From: Methanomethylovorans hollandica DSM 15978
GTDB lineage: Archaea > Halobacteriota > Methanosarcinia > Methanosarcinales > Methanosarcinaceae
Direction of reading: 5' to 3'
DNA: 64,000 nt
NCBI RefSeq assembly: GCF_000328665.1
Contig: NC_019977.1
Coordinates: 1,666,011-1,730,010 of the forward strand
The notes beneath the pieces are model-generated. The model had not been told where the DNA came from. It saw only the letters and a program-made list of their open reading frames with translations, and did not search any database. Below are positions 1 to 8,656 of this stretch, in pieces (the first letter of the stretch is position 1; the number at the start of each line of letters is the position of its first letter). The position numbers and the translations under genes are program-made.

Positions 1-460
1 TAACACCTGCAATGGTCGCTGCGATCGCACTAATCAGCGTGTCCCTGTTTTTCACATGAGCCATTTCATGTGCCAGTACGCCCTCAAGCTCTTCTGTGGT
101 CAGAAGGTCCAATATACCTGTAGTGGCAGCTACAGCTGCATGCTTGGGATCTCTGCCGGTTGCAAAGGCATTGGGCATAGCCGTATGGACTATATAGACC
201 TTGGGCATGGGCATGTCTGCAAGGGTTGCAAGCTTCTTCACTATGTTGTGCAGTTGTGGATGTTCTGAAGCAGTTACCTCTTGTGCCTTGTACATGCGCA
301 GTACGATCTTATCACTGTACCAGTAAGTACCGAAGTTCATGATTATAGCAAATAAAAAGGCTATAATCATTCCCGAAGGCCCTCCGATGAGCCTTCCCAC
401 TATGACCAGCAGACCGGTCAAAGATGCCAATAACAAAGTTGTTTTTAGCATGTTTCCCAT
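1..460 (-). CDS. htpX: Protease HtpX homologue, C-terminus cut by window edge
   Basis: Membrane-bound M48 zinc metalloprotease that degrades damaged membrane proteins. The visible N-terminal 153 residues hold two hydrophobic segments (about residues 5-25 and 28-46), the conserved NAFATG stretch near residues 97-102, and the zinc-binding HEMAH motif at residues 131-135 (bases 56-70). The third zinc ligand and last membrane segments lie beyond base 1. The ATG at 458-460 is the first in frame. A 17-bp palindrome about 45 bp upstream is a plausible promoter or operator. The identification is firm; only the gene's 3' end is missing. Confidence 0.93.
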   Translation of the reverse strand, partial: MGNMLKTTLLLASLTGLLVIVGRLIGGPSGMIIAFLFAIIMNFGTYWYSDKIVLRMYKAQEVTASEHPQLHNIVKKLATLADMPMPKVYIVHTAMPNAFATGRDPKHAAVAATTGILDLLTTEELEGVLAHEMAHVKNRDTLISAIAATIAGV

Positions 461-503
461 ATTGTTTTTACCTCAAGGATCTCTTTTGAATTTCTCATAA
501 ATT

Positions 504-520
504 TACATATACTATATGTA
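504..520 (-). promoter_or_regulatory. 17-bp palindrome in htpX promoter region
   Basis: Arms TACATATA and TATATGTA surround a single central C, a perfect palindrome. It is TATA-like and lies about 45-60 bp upstream of the htpX start, the right place for a TATA element overlapped by a dimeric regulator's site. The regulator is unknown. Confidence 0.45.
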
Positions 521-590
521 TGTCCATCTATAAAAATAGATCTGCTCAGAATAAATATATAAATTTAGTGTAAAAAGTGGTATGTCACGC

Positions 591-860
591 TCACATCTCT
601 TCGATGGTGATGTTCTCCTCTTTTTCCATCTCAATGATAAGAGCTTCCAGTTCTTTCATTTCCTGCTCCATATCCTGTACCTCAGTGTCGGTTATACTTA
701 CATTGCCTTCCGATAATATCGCATCAGCAGCCGCAGTATTATTTGTAAGAGATATTTGAGATGAGGGTGCTTCAGAAGCAGTATCACTTTTATCTGCACA
801 TCCGGAAATTACAAGGCCACAGGCCATAATGACAAGGATATAAATACTAGCATATTTAAT
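591..860 (-). CDS. Small lipoprotein with apparent ATT start codon
   Basis: Predicted exported lipoprotein of about 89 residues: a hydrophobic signal segment ending in a lipobox (LVISGC, Cys at about residue 21), then an acidic, Glu-rich, probably helical tail (residues 50-89). The first ATG (825-827) leaves only four residues before the hydrophobic core reaches the lipobox, too short for a signal peptide. Extending the frame reaches ATT at 858-860, which sits 8 nt after a strong AGGAGG (near 869-874) and yields a proper signal (I/M-K-Y-A-S...). The frame is closed by the stop codon of the upstream gene (864-866), so the two genes are tandem in the same frame. Function unknown. Confidence 0.6.
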   Translation of the reverse strand: MKYASIYILVIMACGLVISGCADKSDTASEAPSSQISLTNNTAAADAILSEGNVSITDTEVQDMEQEMKELEALIIEMEKEENITIEEM

Positions 861-863
861 ATT

Positions 864-2153
864 TTATTCCTCCTGTGAACTATATTCTTCGGGACCACTT
901 TCAAATCGGGAAGCCCAGTGTTTGCTTTCTTCGCCAGTGACTGCCGTATATGTGCCTTCTCCTGAAAGTACAGTGCTTCCGTTTCCTTCGATTTTCAGAT
1001 CAAGTTCTGTACCTTTTATCATAACCGTAAGCCTGCTACCCGAAATGCTCACTTTGGCTGTAAGGTCAGAATATACCAGTGCTCTCTTTTGCTCAGCCTC
1101 AAGGGAATTATCTAGTTCCAGGACTATTTCAGAACCATTGCTGATCTTTATTTTTGCATCGCCTGCATGGTCCTTGATCACAAGCTGCGCATCATCTATT
1201 GTCATCTCTGCGGCTATATCTCCTGAAAGTACAGCAGTACCATTGCCTTTTGCCAGAAGTGTGCCATCACCATTAAGGGAAACTACTCCCTGCCTGTAAG
1301 TTTGAAGGATCCGAGATATCCTAGAGAGCACAGCATTTGCATCTTTGAGGTTCTCTGCCGAAGCACTCCAATATTTCCCTGAAGTGTCACCACCATTCTG
1401 ATACGTCTCTCTTGCACGTTCCCTATTCTGCCGGGCTTGTTCTATAAGACCATTGTATTCCAGGAGCAATTCTTCAAGTTCTGAAGTATCCTCTCCCTGA
1501 TTTTGAAGTATTTCCACTTCCAGCGAAAGGCGCTCTGAAAGAGAGGTGGACTTGTTCAGATAAATCTCAACTTTATCATCTACGAATTTTACCCTTGTCT
1601 TGTAGGCGTCTTTCACGGCATCTCTCCAGATATCATGAATATTCCTGGCCGACTTAGCGAGTTCCTTGGTTGTGGTAGCATTTTCAACAATATACTTTTC
1701 AGCATCAAGTTTAGAGATATGGTCATCGAGGTCAGCAATGATCTCATCGGCATCTTCTCTCTGAGATTCATCCACTTTCTCCTTAAGGTCTTCTAAATTA
1801 GATATTGTATAATCAATGGTTTCAAGCAAATAGGCCTGCCTTACCTCAAAAACTTCCTTTGAAGAAGCATTGATCTTACCACTGTTCATGTTGACATTTA
1901 TTTGCTGTAATTTTTCCTTTGCAGCAAAATAATCATCTCTGTTCTTTTGCTGTCTTTCAGTGGCACCTTTGTCATCCGGATCATCATTGCCACTTACCGA
2001 TACACGGTTCTGTTCCCCTCCCTGGTTCCCTGCTGCATTACCCTGGCTTCCCATCCCATTGTTGCCATTACCTCCTCCGGATGCAGCAAAGGCACCAGTT
2101 GAGAAAACACTCATCAACATCAGCATAATAGTAACGTAAGTAAATAATTTCAT
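864..2153 (-). CDS. Exported coiled-coil protein, DUF5667-like
   Basis: Secreted or surface protein of 429 residues with an N-terminal signal peptide (residues 1-23, ending AFA-A). A Gly/Asn-rich linker (24-60) is followed by a charged helical region (about 70-270) with the look of DUF5667 proteins of Methanosarcinales. A C-terminal region (about 295-415) has alternating beta-like segments in which GNGTAVLSG and GNGSTVLSGEG resemble each other, suggesting an internal repeat. It shares a transcription unit with the small lipoprotein downstream. The leader carries three tandem Shine-Dalgarno-like repeats. Role unknown; cell-envelope structure or stress is a guess. Confidence 0.7.
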   Translation of the reverse strand: MKLFTYVTIMLMLMSVFSTGAFAASGGGNGNNGMGSQGNAAGNQGGEQNRVSVSGNDDPDDKGATERQQKNRDDYFAAKEKLQQINVNMNSGKINASSKEVFEVRQAYLLETIDYTISNLEDLKEKVDESQREDADEIIADLDDHISKLDAEKYIVENATTTKELAKSARNIHDIWRDAVKDAYKTRVKFVDDKVEIYLNKSTSLSERLSLEVEILQNQGEDTSELEELLLEYNGLIEQARQNRERARETYQNGGDTSGKYWSASAENLKDANAVLSRISRILQTYRQGVVSLNGDGTLLAKGNGTAVLSGDIAAEMTIDDAQLVIKDHAGDAKIKISNGSEIVLELDNSLEAEQKRALVYSDLTAKVSISGSRLTVMIKGTELDLKIEGNGSTVLSGEGTYTAVTGEESKHWASRFESGPEEYSSQEE

Positions 2154-2161
2154 GACTTTCG

Positions 2162-2215
2162 TTTTTATCTCCCCTTGTATTTTTATCTCCCCTTATATTT
2201 TTATGTCCCCATGTA
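2162..2215 (-). repeat. Three tandem 18-bp repeats, each carrying a Shine-Dalgarno-like core
   Basis: Units at 2162-2179, 2180-2197 and 2198-2215 share the pattern TTTTTAT(C/G)TCCCC(T/A)T(G/A)TA. On the coding strand of the gene starting at 2153 the first two units read AAGGGGAGATAAAAA and the third ATGGGGACATAAAAA. The nearest core ends about 13 nt before the ATG. They could be ribosome-binding repeats, regulator sites or replication slippage products. Confidence 0.75.
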
Positions 2216-2252
2216 GATAGATATATTGATAAGCACTTTTAGTGGTTTAGTC

Positions 2253-2292
2253 GTTCTGTAGAAACCTACTACTGTAGAGATTCCTACAGAAC
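2253..2292. promoter_or_regulatory. Inverted repeat between two envelope genes
   Basis: Arms GTTCTGTAG (2253-2261) and CTACAGAAC (2284-2292) are perfect 9-bp complements separated by 22 nt. The element lies downstream of one minus-strand gene (ends 2314) and upstream of the next (starts 2153). It can be a transcript-end hairpin for the first or an operator for the second. Confidence 0.45.
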
Positions 2293-2313
2293 CAAAGAAA
2301 TCATTTTTTCAAA

Positions 2314-2568
2314 TTATGATTCACTGTTGCAGTAATCATAGTTGTGTTCATAGTTGTAAGCTTTGGGGTCGCATACACCGGTGTTTATACATTCTCCATC
2401 ACAGATTCTATCACGGTCGCAGTCTTCAATGCAATTCCCATTATTGGCCATCTTTCCTCCATTCCCGCCTTCTCCTGCTTTTCCAGACACTGCTCCGATC
2501 ACCAACATGCTCACGATCAGGAGTGCAACGGAAATATAAGTGATTGTTCGTATAGTTCTCAGTTCCAT
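2314..2568 (-). CDS. Small exported cysteine-rich protein
   Basis: 84-residue protein with an N-terminal hydrophobic segment (about residues 8-28, signal peptide or membrane anchor), a short Gly/Asn-rich linker, and a C-terminal module with six cysteines (NCIEDCDRDRICDGECINTGVCD and a further YDYC). The Cys/Asp spacing suggests a disulfide-stabilised or Ca-binding mini-domain outside the cell. The start is an ATG preceded by GGAG. It has no recognised family and precedes the DUF5667-like gene on the same strand. Confidence 0.6.
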   Translation of the reverse strand: MELRTIRTITYISVALLIVSMLVIGAVSGKAGEGGNGGKMANNGNCIEDCDRDRICDGECINTGVCDPKAYNYEHNYDYCNSES

Positions 2569-2776
2569 TTCTCCTTTGTTCTAGATAAGACGTTTTTCGT
2601 CAATTACTATGTAAGGATATTCAAATAAATACATACTTTACTTTATAGCTGTTTTTCTTTTATATGAAGAAGGATATAAGGGTTAATTTGCTTTATTTTA
2701 CTTGAATAAACTTTATAAATGCCCAGATGACAGATGATGGAAAAGATTTACATATCTTGTTGGTTAATATAAAATT

Positions 2777-3589
2777 GTGCCTTCCAAAAAAACTAAAAAT
2801 AGAATATATCATTTGTTGATACTTATATTCTTATGTTTGTTTGTTCTCCCAATGGCGGAGGCCGCGGAAGTCGCAACAGTCCATGGTGCAGTATATGATT
2901 GGGAGACCTTCAAGCTTCTGGAGAACACAATTGTTGAAGTGAACTCCACACCTCCGCAGTCACAGGTAGCCAAATATGGTCTCTACTCCTTTGATCTGCC
3001 GATGGGCATCTACATCCTCAAAGCAAGTTATTATGAGAATGGTGAACTGGCCTCATACAGAGAAGAAATGCTCAATATTACAGATGGAGGAGACTATCTG
3101 CTGGACATGTTGCTTCTACCGGCTTATCCTGAAAGCAATTTGAATGATAGTGACCTTCCGGAGATTCCGACACTGATAGAAGAAGAAAATCCCCTTCCGG
3201 GGAATAATGGCTCTAAAAGCACCATTTTCTTAATAGTGGCAGGCTCGTTGCTAATTGCAGGTGCAATCGTATTTTTGGTATTGAAAAAGAAACAAAGTTC
3301 TCAGAAAGCCTATCTGGAAACCAGTTTATATGAAACTGAATACTCAGGTTCAGAGAATACAACTGATGATGGTGTATCGCTGCCGCAAGACCTTCAACAG
3401 GTAGTCAACATCATAAAAGCCAATGGAGGACGTATTACTCAAAGAGAACTTCGTAACAAGATACATTATTCAGAGGCTAAAGTAAGCCTTATGATATCTG
3501 ATCTTGAGAACAGGGGCATTGTCGAGAAATATAAAAAAGGAAGGGGTAACATCATAGTACTCAAATATGCAGAACACCAAAATATATAA
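2777..3589 (+). CDS. Membrane-anchored winged-helix regulator with extracytoplasmic domain
   Basis: Predicted one-component membrane sensor of 270 residues. It has a GTG start, an N-terminal hydrophobic segment (about 10-29) and an extracytoplasmic beta-rich domain (about 33-110, GAVYDWETFKLLENTIVEV) resembling a carboxypeptidase-regulatory/CarboxypepD_reg-like fold. After a linker there is one membrane helix (about 150-172) ending in KKK, and a cytoplasmic winged helix-turn-helix (about 205-267, RITQRELRNKIHYSEAKVS followed by a RGIVEKYKKGRGN wing). The layout implies direct transfer of an outside signal to DNA binding. Targets are unknown; the divergent Cys-rich gene at 2314-2568 is a candidate. 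Similar proteins are common in Methanosarcinales. Confidence 0.75.
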   Translation: MPSKKTKNRIYHLLILIFLCLFVLPMAEAAEVATVHGAVYDWETFKLLENTIVEVNSTPPQSQVAKYGLYSFDLPMGIYILKASYYENGELASYREEMLNITDGGDYLLDMLLLPAYPESNLNDSDLPEIPTLIEEENPLPGNNGSKSTIFLIVAGSLLIAGAIVFLVLKKKQSSQKAYLETSLYETEYSGSENTTDDGVSLPQDLQQVVNIIKANGGRITQRELRNKIHYSEAKVSLMISDLENRGIVEKYKKGRGNIIVLKYAEHQNI

Positions 3590-3650
3590 TTGTGTTAAGT
3601 ACCTATGTTTTTCAAAATAGATAATCATTTCAAATAAAACGAGGCAGCAC

Positions 3651-4157
3651 ATGCGAGTTTCTATGGATATAGAATTACAGGATGCTCCAGGACAACTGGT
3701 GCATGCACTGAAGCCAATATCTGAGTTCAGGGGCAACCTGGTCTCTGTGGTACATCATCATGAGAAAAGAACTCCAAGAGGTACCATTCCTGTACAAGTG
3801 GTATTTGAGACAGAGTCCCTGAGCATAACTACTCTTATAACCAAGCTGGAAAATCTTGGTGTGGGAGTGATCCGGGTAAATGAAGAGAGGTATCTAGAAA
3901 GAGGGACAGTCGTGCTCATAGGTCATATAGTGCACACAGACCTGGAAGACACTATCGATACGATTGATAAAACTGGATATGCAGAAGTAGTTGAACTGCA
4001 TCTTTCTATGCCCAGCATAAATAAATCATCCTCTGCCTCATTCAAGCTTGATGCCGTCGGAAAGAAAGAATTGAGGGATGCAATATCATTGCTAAGGTCG
4101 ATAGCCCAGAAAAAAGACCTTGTGCTGATAGAACCCATTGAGAGTGAGATCCTGTGA
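3651..4157 (+). CDS. ACT-domain amino-acid-binding regulatory protein
   Basis: 168-residue protein that begins with an ACT-type sequence (MDIELQDAPGQLVHALKPIS, residues 5-24) and appears to hold two ACT-like halves (about 3-80 and 83-165). ACT domains bind amino acids allosterically. The gene stops 9 bp before homoserine dehydrogenase, and that enzyme lacks the C-terminal ACT domain of many bacterial forms. It is therefore probably the detached regulatory subunit sensing threonine or methionine. The regulatory role is inferred from context. Confidence 0.8.
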   Translation: MRVSMDIELQDAPGQLVHALKPISEFRGNLVSVVHHHEKRTPRGTIPVQVVFETESLSITTLITKLENLGVGVIRVNEERYLERGTVVLIGHIVHTDLEDTIDTIDKTGYAEVVELHLSMPSINKSSSASFKLDAVGKKELRDAISLLRSIAQKKDLVLIEPIESEIL

Positions 4158-4166
4158 GGTCATAAA

Positions 4167-5162
4167 ATGAAAACAATAAAGGCATCAATAATTGGTTTTG
4201 GCTCTGTTGGACAGGGAGTGGCAAGAGTATTGCTCCGCAAGAAAGAGGAATTCAGATCAATTGGCCTTGAAATTATGGTTGTGGCAGTGGCAGATTCAAA
4301 GACTGCTGTAGTTGATCTGGAAGGTGTGGACCTTGCAACGGTGCTTGAGCGCAAGGAATCAGAAGGTGTGGTGGGTGATGCCCATATCACAGGCCATGAT
4401 ATCATCCGTGACATAGAACACGATCTGGTCATAGAAACAACTCCTACTAATATAGATACCGGTGGTGTGGGACTGCAGAACATGCTTACTGCATTCAGTA
4501 AAAAAAGGCATGTGGTAACATCCAATAAAGGACCACTTGCTTTAAAATACAGGGAACTTGCAGCACTGGCAGAGAAGTCTGGTTGCGCTTTCAGGTTTGA
4601 AGCAACCGTGGGAGGTGCAATGCCTTTGCTCAATCTTGTGAGGGATACTCTGGCAGGTAATGATGTTATCAGTATAGAAGGCATATTCAATGGCACCTGT
4701 AATTATATCCTTACTCGTATGATGGAAGAGCACGCAACCTATGAGCTCATGCTTGCAGAGGCACAGGAACTGGGTATAGCGGAAAAGGACCCTGCCTATG
4801 ACGTGGAAGGCATAGACACAGCATGCAAGCTTGTGATCCTTGCAAATGCTATTTTTGGAATAGATGCCACGTACAAAGATGTGCAGGTTACAGGTATCTC
4901 TCGCATCACTCCTGAGGCGTTGATGCTGGCCGAGACCGATGGTTATGTTATAAAGCTCATAGGAGAGGTCAACAAGCAGAGGATCCAGGTAGCTCCACGG
5001 CTTGTACCAATAGGCCATCCGCTAGCGGTAGGTGGAACTATGAATGTAGCCTCGCTGCAAACCGATCTTGCCGGACCCGTTATAGTTGTTGGCAGAGGTG
5101 CAGGTTCCATAGAGACAGCAAGCGCTATTCTCAGCGATATTGTTTCCATTTGCAAGGAATAA
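4167..5162 (+). CDS. hom: Homoserine dehydrogenase
   Basis: Reduces aspartate-4-semialdehyde to homoserine on the route to threonine and methionine. An N-terminal Rossmann motif ([13 protein letters not shown], residues 10-22) is followed by the conserved TSNKGPLA segment (near 116-123) and the catalytic-domain signature [12 protein letters not shown] and [12 protein letters not shown] (near 142-182). At 331 residues it is the short form without a fused ACT domain; an ACT protein is encoded immediately upstream. The tight spacing to both neighbours (9 and 12 bp) indicates an operon with the DNA ligase gene. Confidence 0.95.
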   Translation: MKTIKASIIGFGSVGQGVARVLLRKKEEFRSIGLEIMVVAVADSKTAVVDLEGVDLATVLERKESEGVVGDAHITGHDIIRDIEHDLVIETTPTNIDTGGVGLQNMLTAFSKKRHVVTSNKGPLALKYRELAALAEKSGCAFRFEATVGGAMPLLNLVRDTLAGNDVISIEGIFNGTCNYILTRMMEEHATYELMLAEAQELGIAEKDPAYDVEGIDTACKLVILANAIFGIDATYKDVQVTGISRITPEALMLAETDGYVIKLIGEVNKQRIQVAPRLVPIGHPLAVGGTMNVASLQTDLAGPVIVVGRGAGSIETASAILSDIVSICKE

Positions 5163-5174
5163 AAGCTGATCACA

Positions 5175-6860
5175 ATGACAAGCTTCAGGGAGTTCTGCAG
5201 GACATGTAAAGTCATAGAAGAAACAGCCGGATCTCTGGATATGACAGCTCTTGTGGCAGAGCTCTTCTCTCTTGTGACAAGTGAGGAGTTGCCGGTAGTA
5301 ACTCATTTTGTCATGGGCGAAGTCTTTCCCGCATGGAGTGATGAAGAAGTAGGCCTGGGCACAGGTATTCTTCTCAATGCACTTTCCAAATCATCAGGTC
5401 TGCCAGTGAAGGAAATAGAAGACGTAGTAAGGGAAACCGGAGATATAGGCAAGACTACAGTGAAAGTTCTGGGCAAAATATCTAAGGGGCAGGCTACTTT
5501 TTCTTCGTTTTTAGACTCACCTGTGGAACTAAGCATCATGGAAGTCTATGAAAGATTCAAGGACATAGCCCATGCAACAGGCAAGGGGTCCCAGACATCC
5601 AGGATAAAGCATCTACAATATCTTTTTAACTCGGCGTCTGCTGAAGATGTTGGGTATATAGCCAGGCTTGCCATAGAGGACATGAGGATAGGTGTGGGAG
5701 AAGGTATTGTCAGGGATGCCATTGCAAAGGCTTTTGAAGTTCCCGTAGCATCCGTTGAAAGAGGCTTCATGCTCACTAATGACATGGGAATTGTGGCTGT
5801 CACTGCAAAAGAAGGTGGTGATGAGGCTCTTTTAGAATTAGGATTGCAGATAGGCAGGCCTATAAAACTAATGCTTGCACAAGTAACACCGGATATTGAA
5901 ACTGCTATAAGGGAGCTGGGAGTTGTCGCTGCAGAGTGGAAATTTGATGGTGCCAGGGTGCAGATACATAAAAAGGGCGATGAGGTCATCCTCTACTCCC
6001 GGCGCCTGGAGAACATCACAGGCTCGCTTCCCGACATTGTATCGTCAGTAAAGAGGGCAGTAAAAGCTGATTCTGCCATACTTGACGGGGAGGCTGTGGC
6101 GATTGACGAAAATGGAAGACCGAAACCATTCCAGGAGATCCTTAAGCGTCTCAGACGTAAACATGATGTACAGAACAAGGTAAGACACATACCACTTATT
6201 CTTAACCTTTTTGACATCATGTACCTTGATGGTGAAAGCCTTATAGAGCTCCCCCTGCAAAAGAGACGGGAATTCCTTGTAGCCTCTGTAGAGAACGATG
6301 ATCTCGTCCGCGTGGACAGCCAGCTCATAACATCAGACCTTTCACAGATAGAAAACATGTATGAACAGGCATTGAGTGCAGGTCATGAAGGCATTATGAT
6401 AAAGAACCCTGCATCTCCATATTCACCGGGAAAGCGGGGAAAGAACTGGCTTAAGAAAAAACCAGTTATGGAAACTCTGGACCTTGTAGTAATAGGGGCG
6501 GAATGGGGCTATGGCAGAAGGACAAGTTTTCTTGGTTCTTATGCATTGGCCTGTCATGACCCTGACACAGGCCAGTTCCTGCCGGTAGGTAAAGTGGCCA
6601 CCGGAATATCTGATGAGCAACTGGCAGAACTAACAGAAATGTTCAGGGAACATGTCATTTCAGGATCCGGTACTAGTGTGGAGATCAGACCGCATATACT
6701 CTTTGAAGTGGCTTTCGAAGAGATACAGAAGAGCACGAACTATGAGTCTGGATATGCATTGCGCTTTCCACGGCTTGTACGTGTAAGAGATGATAAGTCA
6801 CTGGAAGAGGTTGACACGCTGGAACGTCTTGAGGACATGTACAGGACCCAGCGTAAATGA
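5175..6860 (+). CDS. lig: ATP-dependent DNA ligase
   Basis: Replicative and repair ligase of the archaeal/eukaryal LigI class (561 residues, usual length). An N-terminal DNA-binding domain (1-230) is followed by the adenylation domain with motif I EWKFDGAR (nucleotidyl Lys256), ILDGEAVA (motif III) and [10 protein letters not shown] (motif IV). Motif V is KNWLKKKP, and a C-terminal OB domain ends the protein. It begins 12 bp after hom, so the ligase appears to be co-transcribed with amino-acid biosynthesis genes. It has no PIP-like C-terminal box that I can recognise. Confidence 0.96.
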   Translation: MTSFREFCRTCKVIEETAGSLDMTALVAELFSLVTSEELPVVTHFVMGEVFPAWSDEEVGLGTGILLNALSKSSGLPVKEIEDVVRETGDIGKTTVKVLGKISKGQATFSSFLDSPVELSIMEVYERFKDIAHATGKGSQTSRIKHLQYLFNSASAEDVGYIARLAIEDMRIGVGEGIVRDAIAKAFEVPVASVERGFMLTNDMGIVAVTAKEGGDEALLELGLQIGRPIKLMLAQVTPDIETAIRELGVVAAEWKFDGARVQIHKKGDEVILYSRRLENITGSLPDIVSSVKRAVKADSAILDGEAVAIDENGRPKPFQEILKRLRRKHDVQNKVRHIPLILNLFDIMYLDGESLIELPLQKRREFLVASVENDDLVRVDSQLITSDLSQIENMYEQALSAGHEGIMIKNPASPYSPGKRGKNWLKKKPVMETLDLVVIGAEWGYGRRTSFLGSYALACHDPDTGQFLPVGKVATGISDEQLAELTEMFREHVISGSGTSVEIRPHILFEVAFEEIQKSTNYESGYALRFPRLVRVRDDKSLEEVDTLERLEDMYRTQRK

Positions 6861-6936
6861 GCATTCATAAGGTCATTAGAGTGTACTTTTTTGTTTCAAA
6901 AAGTATTATACCTATCACCCCATAACTTACAATCAT

Positions 6937-7308
6937 ATGAAAAATAAGTTGCTTGTAAGTATAGTGCTGATATCTTTTCTGGCATTTTCTGGATGTACAG
7001 ACAAAGAAAACATGCCGGATACTGGCAGTAATACCAGTACAAATGTATCTGTAGATGACACAAAATACTTTGAAATATACATTGATAATTATGCCTTCCA
7101 TCCTCAATCCATCACTATTTCCCGGGGCGATACGATAAGGTGGACAAACAATGATTCAGTGCCATTCATTGTCAAAAGCAGTGTATTCCAGTCCCCCACA
7201 CTGACCAAAGACATGACCTTCACCTACACTTTCCATGAGAGACGTACATATAACTATTATCTTGCCACACATCCTTATACACAAAGTGGAACAATAGTGG
7301 TGGAGTAA
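6937..7308 (+). CDS. Cupredoxin-fold lipoprotein lacking most copper ligands
   Basis: 123-residue exported lipoprotein (lipobox LAFSGC, Cys20) with one plastocyanin/cupredoxin-like domain (about 44-122). Framework motifs are clear: ITISRGDTIRWTNNDSVP, a TFTYTF strand, and YNYYLATHPYTQSGTIVV. Against the family pattern (NxDxxxHTV and YYCxxHPxMxGTIVV), the first ligand His is Phe77, the Cys is Leu109 and the axial Met position is Thr115 or Gln116; only His112 remains. It is therefore unlikely to hold a type-1 copper site. It may be a structural or metal-delivery derivative. Confidence 0.8.
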   Translation: MKNKLLVSIVLISFLAFSGCTDKENMPDTGSNTSTNVSVDDTKYFEIYIDNYAFHPQSITISRGDTIRWTNNDSVPFIVKSSVFQSPTLTKDMTFTYTFHERRTYNYYLATHPYTQSGTIVVE

Positions 7309-7402
7309 AAAAACAGGTTCTGTCATATAATTTTCTTTTTTGGAAGAATTGAATAACTTGTGGCTATATATGACACGGAAATTGAGATGGAGAGGACATT
7401 CT

Positions 7403-8620
7403 ATGGTAAACGCCGAAAATACTAAAGAGAAGCTTGATCCCAAACTTTACATCCTTTCCATTTCCAAGTTATTCAAAGATATGGGCACAGGTATACTTGC
7501 TTTTCTTATACCTCTGTACATAGTTCAAACCCATAGCTTCTTTGCACCGGGAATTCCCGATGTTGTAAAAGCAGGCATAGTAGCCACAGTATTTGGATTT
7601 AGCAATGCATTTTCCCAACCATTTTCAGGCAGATTATCAGACAGGCTGGATAAAAGAAAGTCTTTTGTAATATTCGGCCTTGCAGGTTTCATGGTGGTCT
7701 CGGTGCTTTATTCTCATGTTTCTATGTTCGAGCACGTGGTGCTTCTAAGAGCAGTACAGGGGATAACCGTCGGTGCAACAGTACCTGCCATCGTGGCAAT
7801 GGTGACACATTTCTCAACATCCGGCACCAGGGGTAGAGCTATAGGCATATATTCAAGCATGAGGGGATTCGGTTATGGTATAGGTGCAATGATCGGTGGT
7901 ATAGTAGCTACCTATTTTGGATTCACTGCCGGATTCTATTTGTGTGCTCTTCTGGGTTTTATAAGTTTACTACTTGTGCAGTTATTCGTGGGTGAGACAC
8001 ATAACAGGCATGAAAAAAGAAGAACAAAAGACCAGAATAATGATGGAGCATCACAGTTCCATGCCCTGTCCTTTGCAATGTTCATTATAATGGTCGGGAT
8101 CATGATAATATTCGCTTTTCTCCCGGAATACGAGGTCCGCCTGCAAGCCTCGGAACTTTCTCTCAGTATTGCAGTGTCCGCATATGTCATTTCCAGAGTG
8201 ATACTGCAAACTCCCATTGGTGTGCTCTCTGACAGATATGGACGCAAAAGGCTGATACTATACGGCCTGCTCCTGAATATACCAGTAGTGCTGGGATTAG
8301 GATATGTAACCAGGGTAGAAGAGCTCATAGTGCTGCGTGCCTTGCAGGGACTTTGCATGGCTTCTGTGGAAACCCCTGTCATGGCCCTTGCAGTGGAACT
8401 TGCAGGAGGTGCTTCCGTAAGTTCACGGATAAGCTCCATCACCAGCGCACAGGCAGCAGGTACAGCTTTTGGTCCCCTTATAGGAGGATTCCTTGGAGGA
8501 TATGTATCTTTCACAATGCCTTTCTATGTATGCGCAGCCATGATGGCCATCTCACTGCTAGTGGTTATGTATATGGTTACAGAACCAAAACTCACTACCA
8601 ATGCCAGCCCTGATGCATGA
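7403..8620 (+). CDS. MFS transporter, drug/solute exporter type
   Basis: 12-helix major facilitator protein of about 405 residues. The loop 2-3 motif A is GRLSDRLDKRK and its echo in the second half is GVLSDRYGRKR; GVTGATVPAI-like and GTAFGPLIGGFLGG helices fit the DHA1/multidrug group. Upstream in-frame starts exist (TTG 7340, ATG 7370), but ATG 7403 follows GGAGAGG at good spacing and is preferred. The substrate cannot be read from the sequence. It is monocistronic as far as visible, converging on tldE. Confidence 0.85.
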   Translation: MVNAENTKEKLDPKLYILSISKLFKDMGTGILAFLIPLYIVQTHSFFAPGIPDVVKAGIVATVFGFSNAFSQPFSGRLSDRLDKRKSFVIFGLAGFMVVSVLYSHVSMFEHVVLLRAVQGITVGATVPAIVAMVTHFSTSGTRGRAIGIYSSMRGFGYGIGAMIGGIVATYFGFTAGFYLCALLGFISLLLVQLFVGETHNRHEKRRTKDQNNDGASQFHALSFAMFIIMVGIMIIFAFLPEYEVRLQASELSLSIAVSAYVISRVILQTPIGVLSDRYGRKRLILYGLLLNIPVVLGLGYVTRVEELIVLRALQGLCMASVETPVMALAVELAGGASVSSRISSITSAQAAGTAFGPLIGGFLGGYVSFTMPFYVCAAMMAISLLVVMYMVTEPKLTTNASPDA

Positions 8621-8656
8621 AGGTTATAATGAGAATTGGTATCTAAAGAGTTATGT

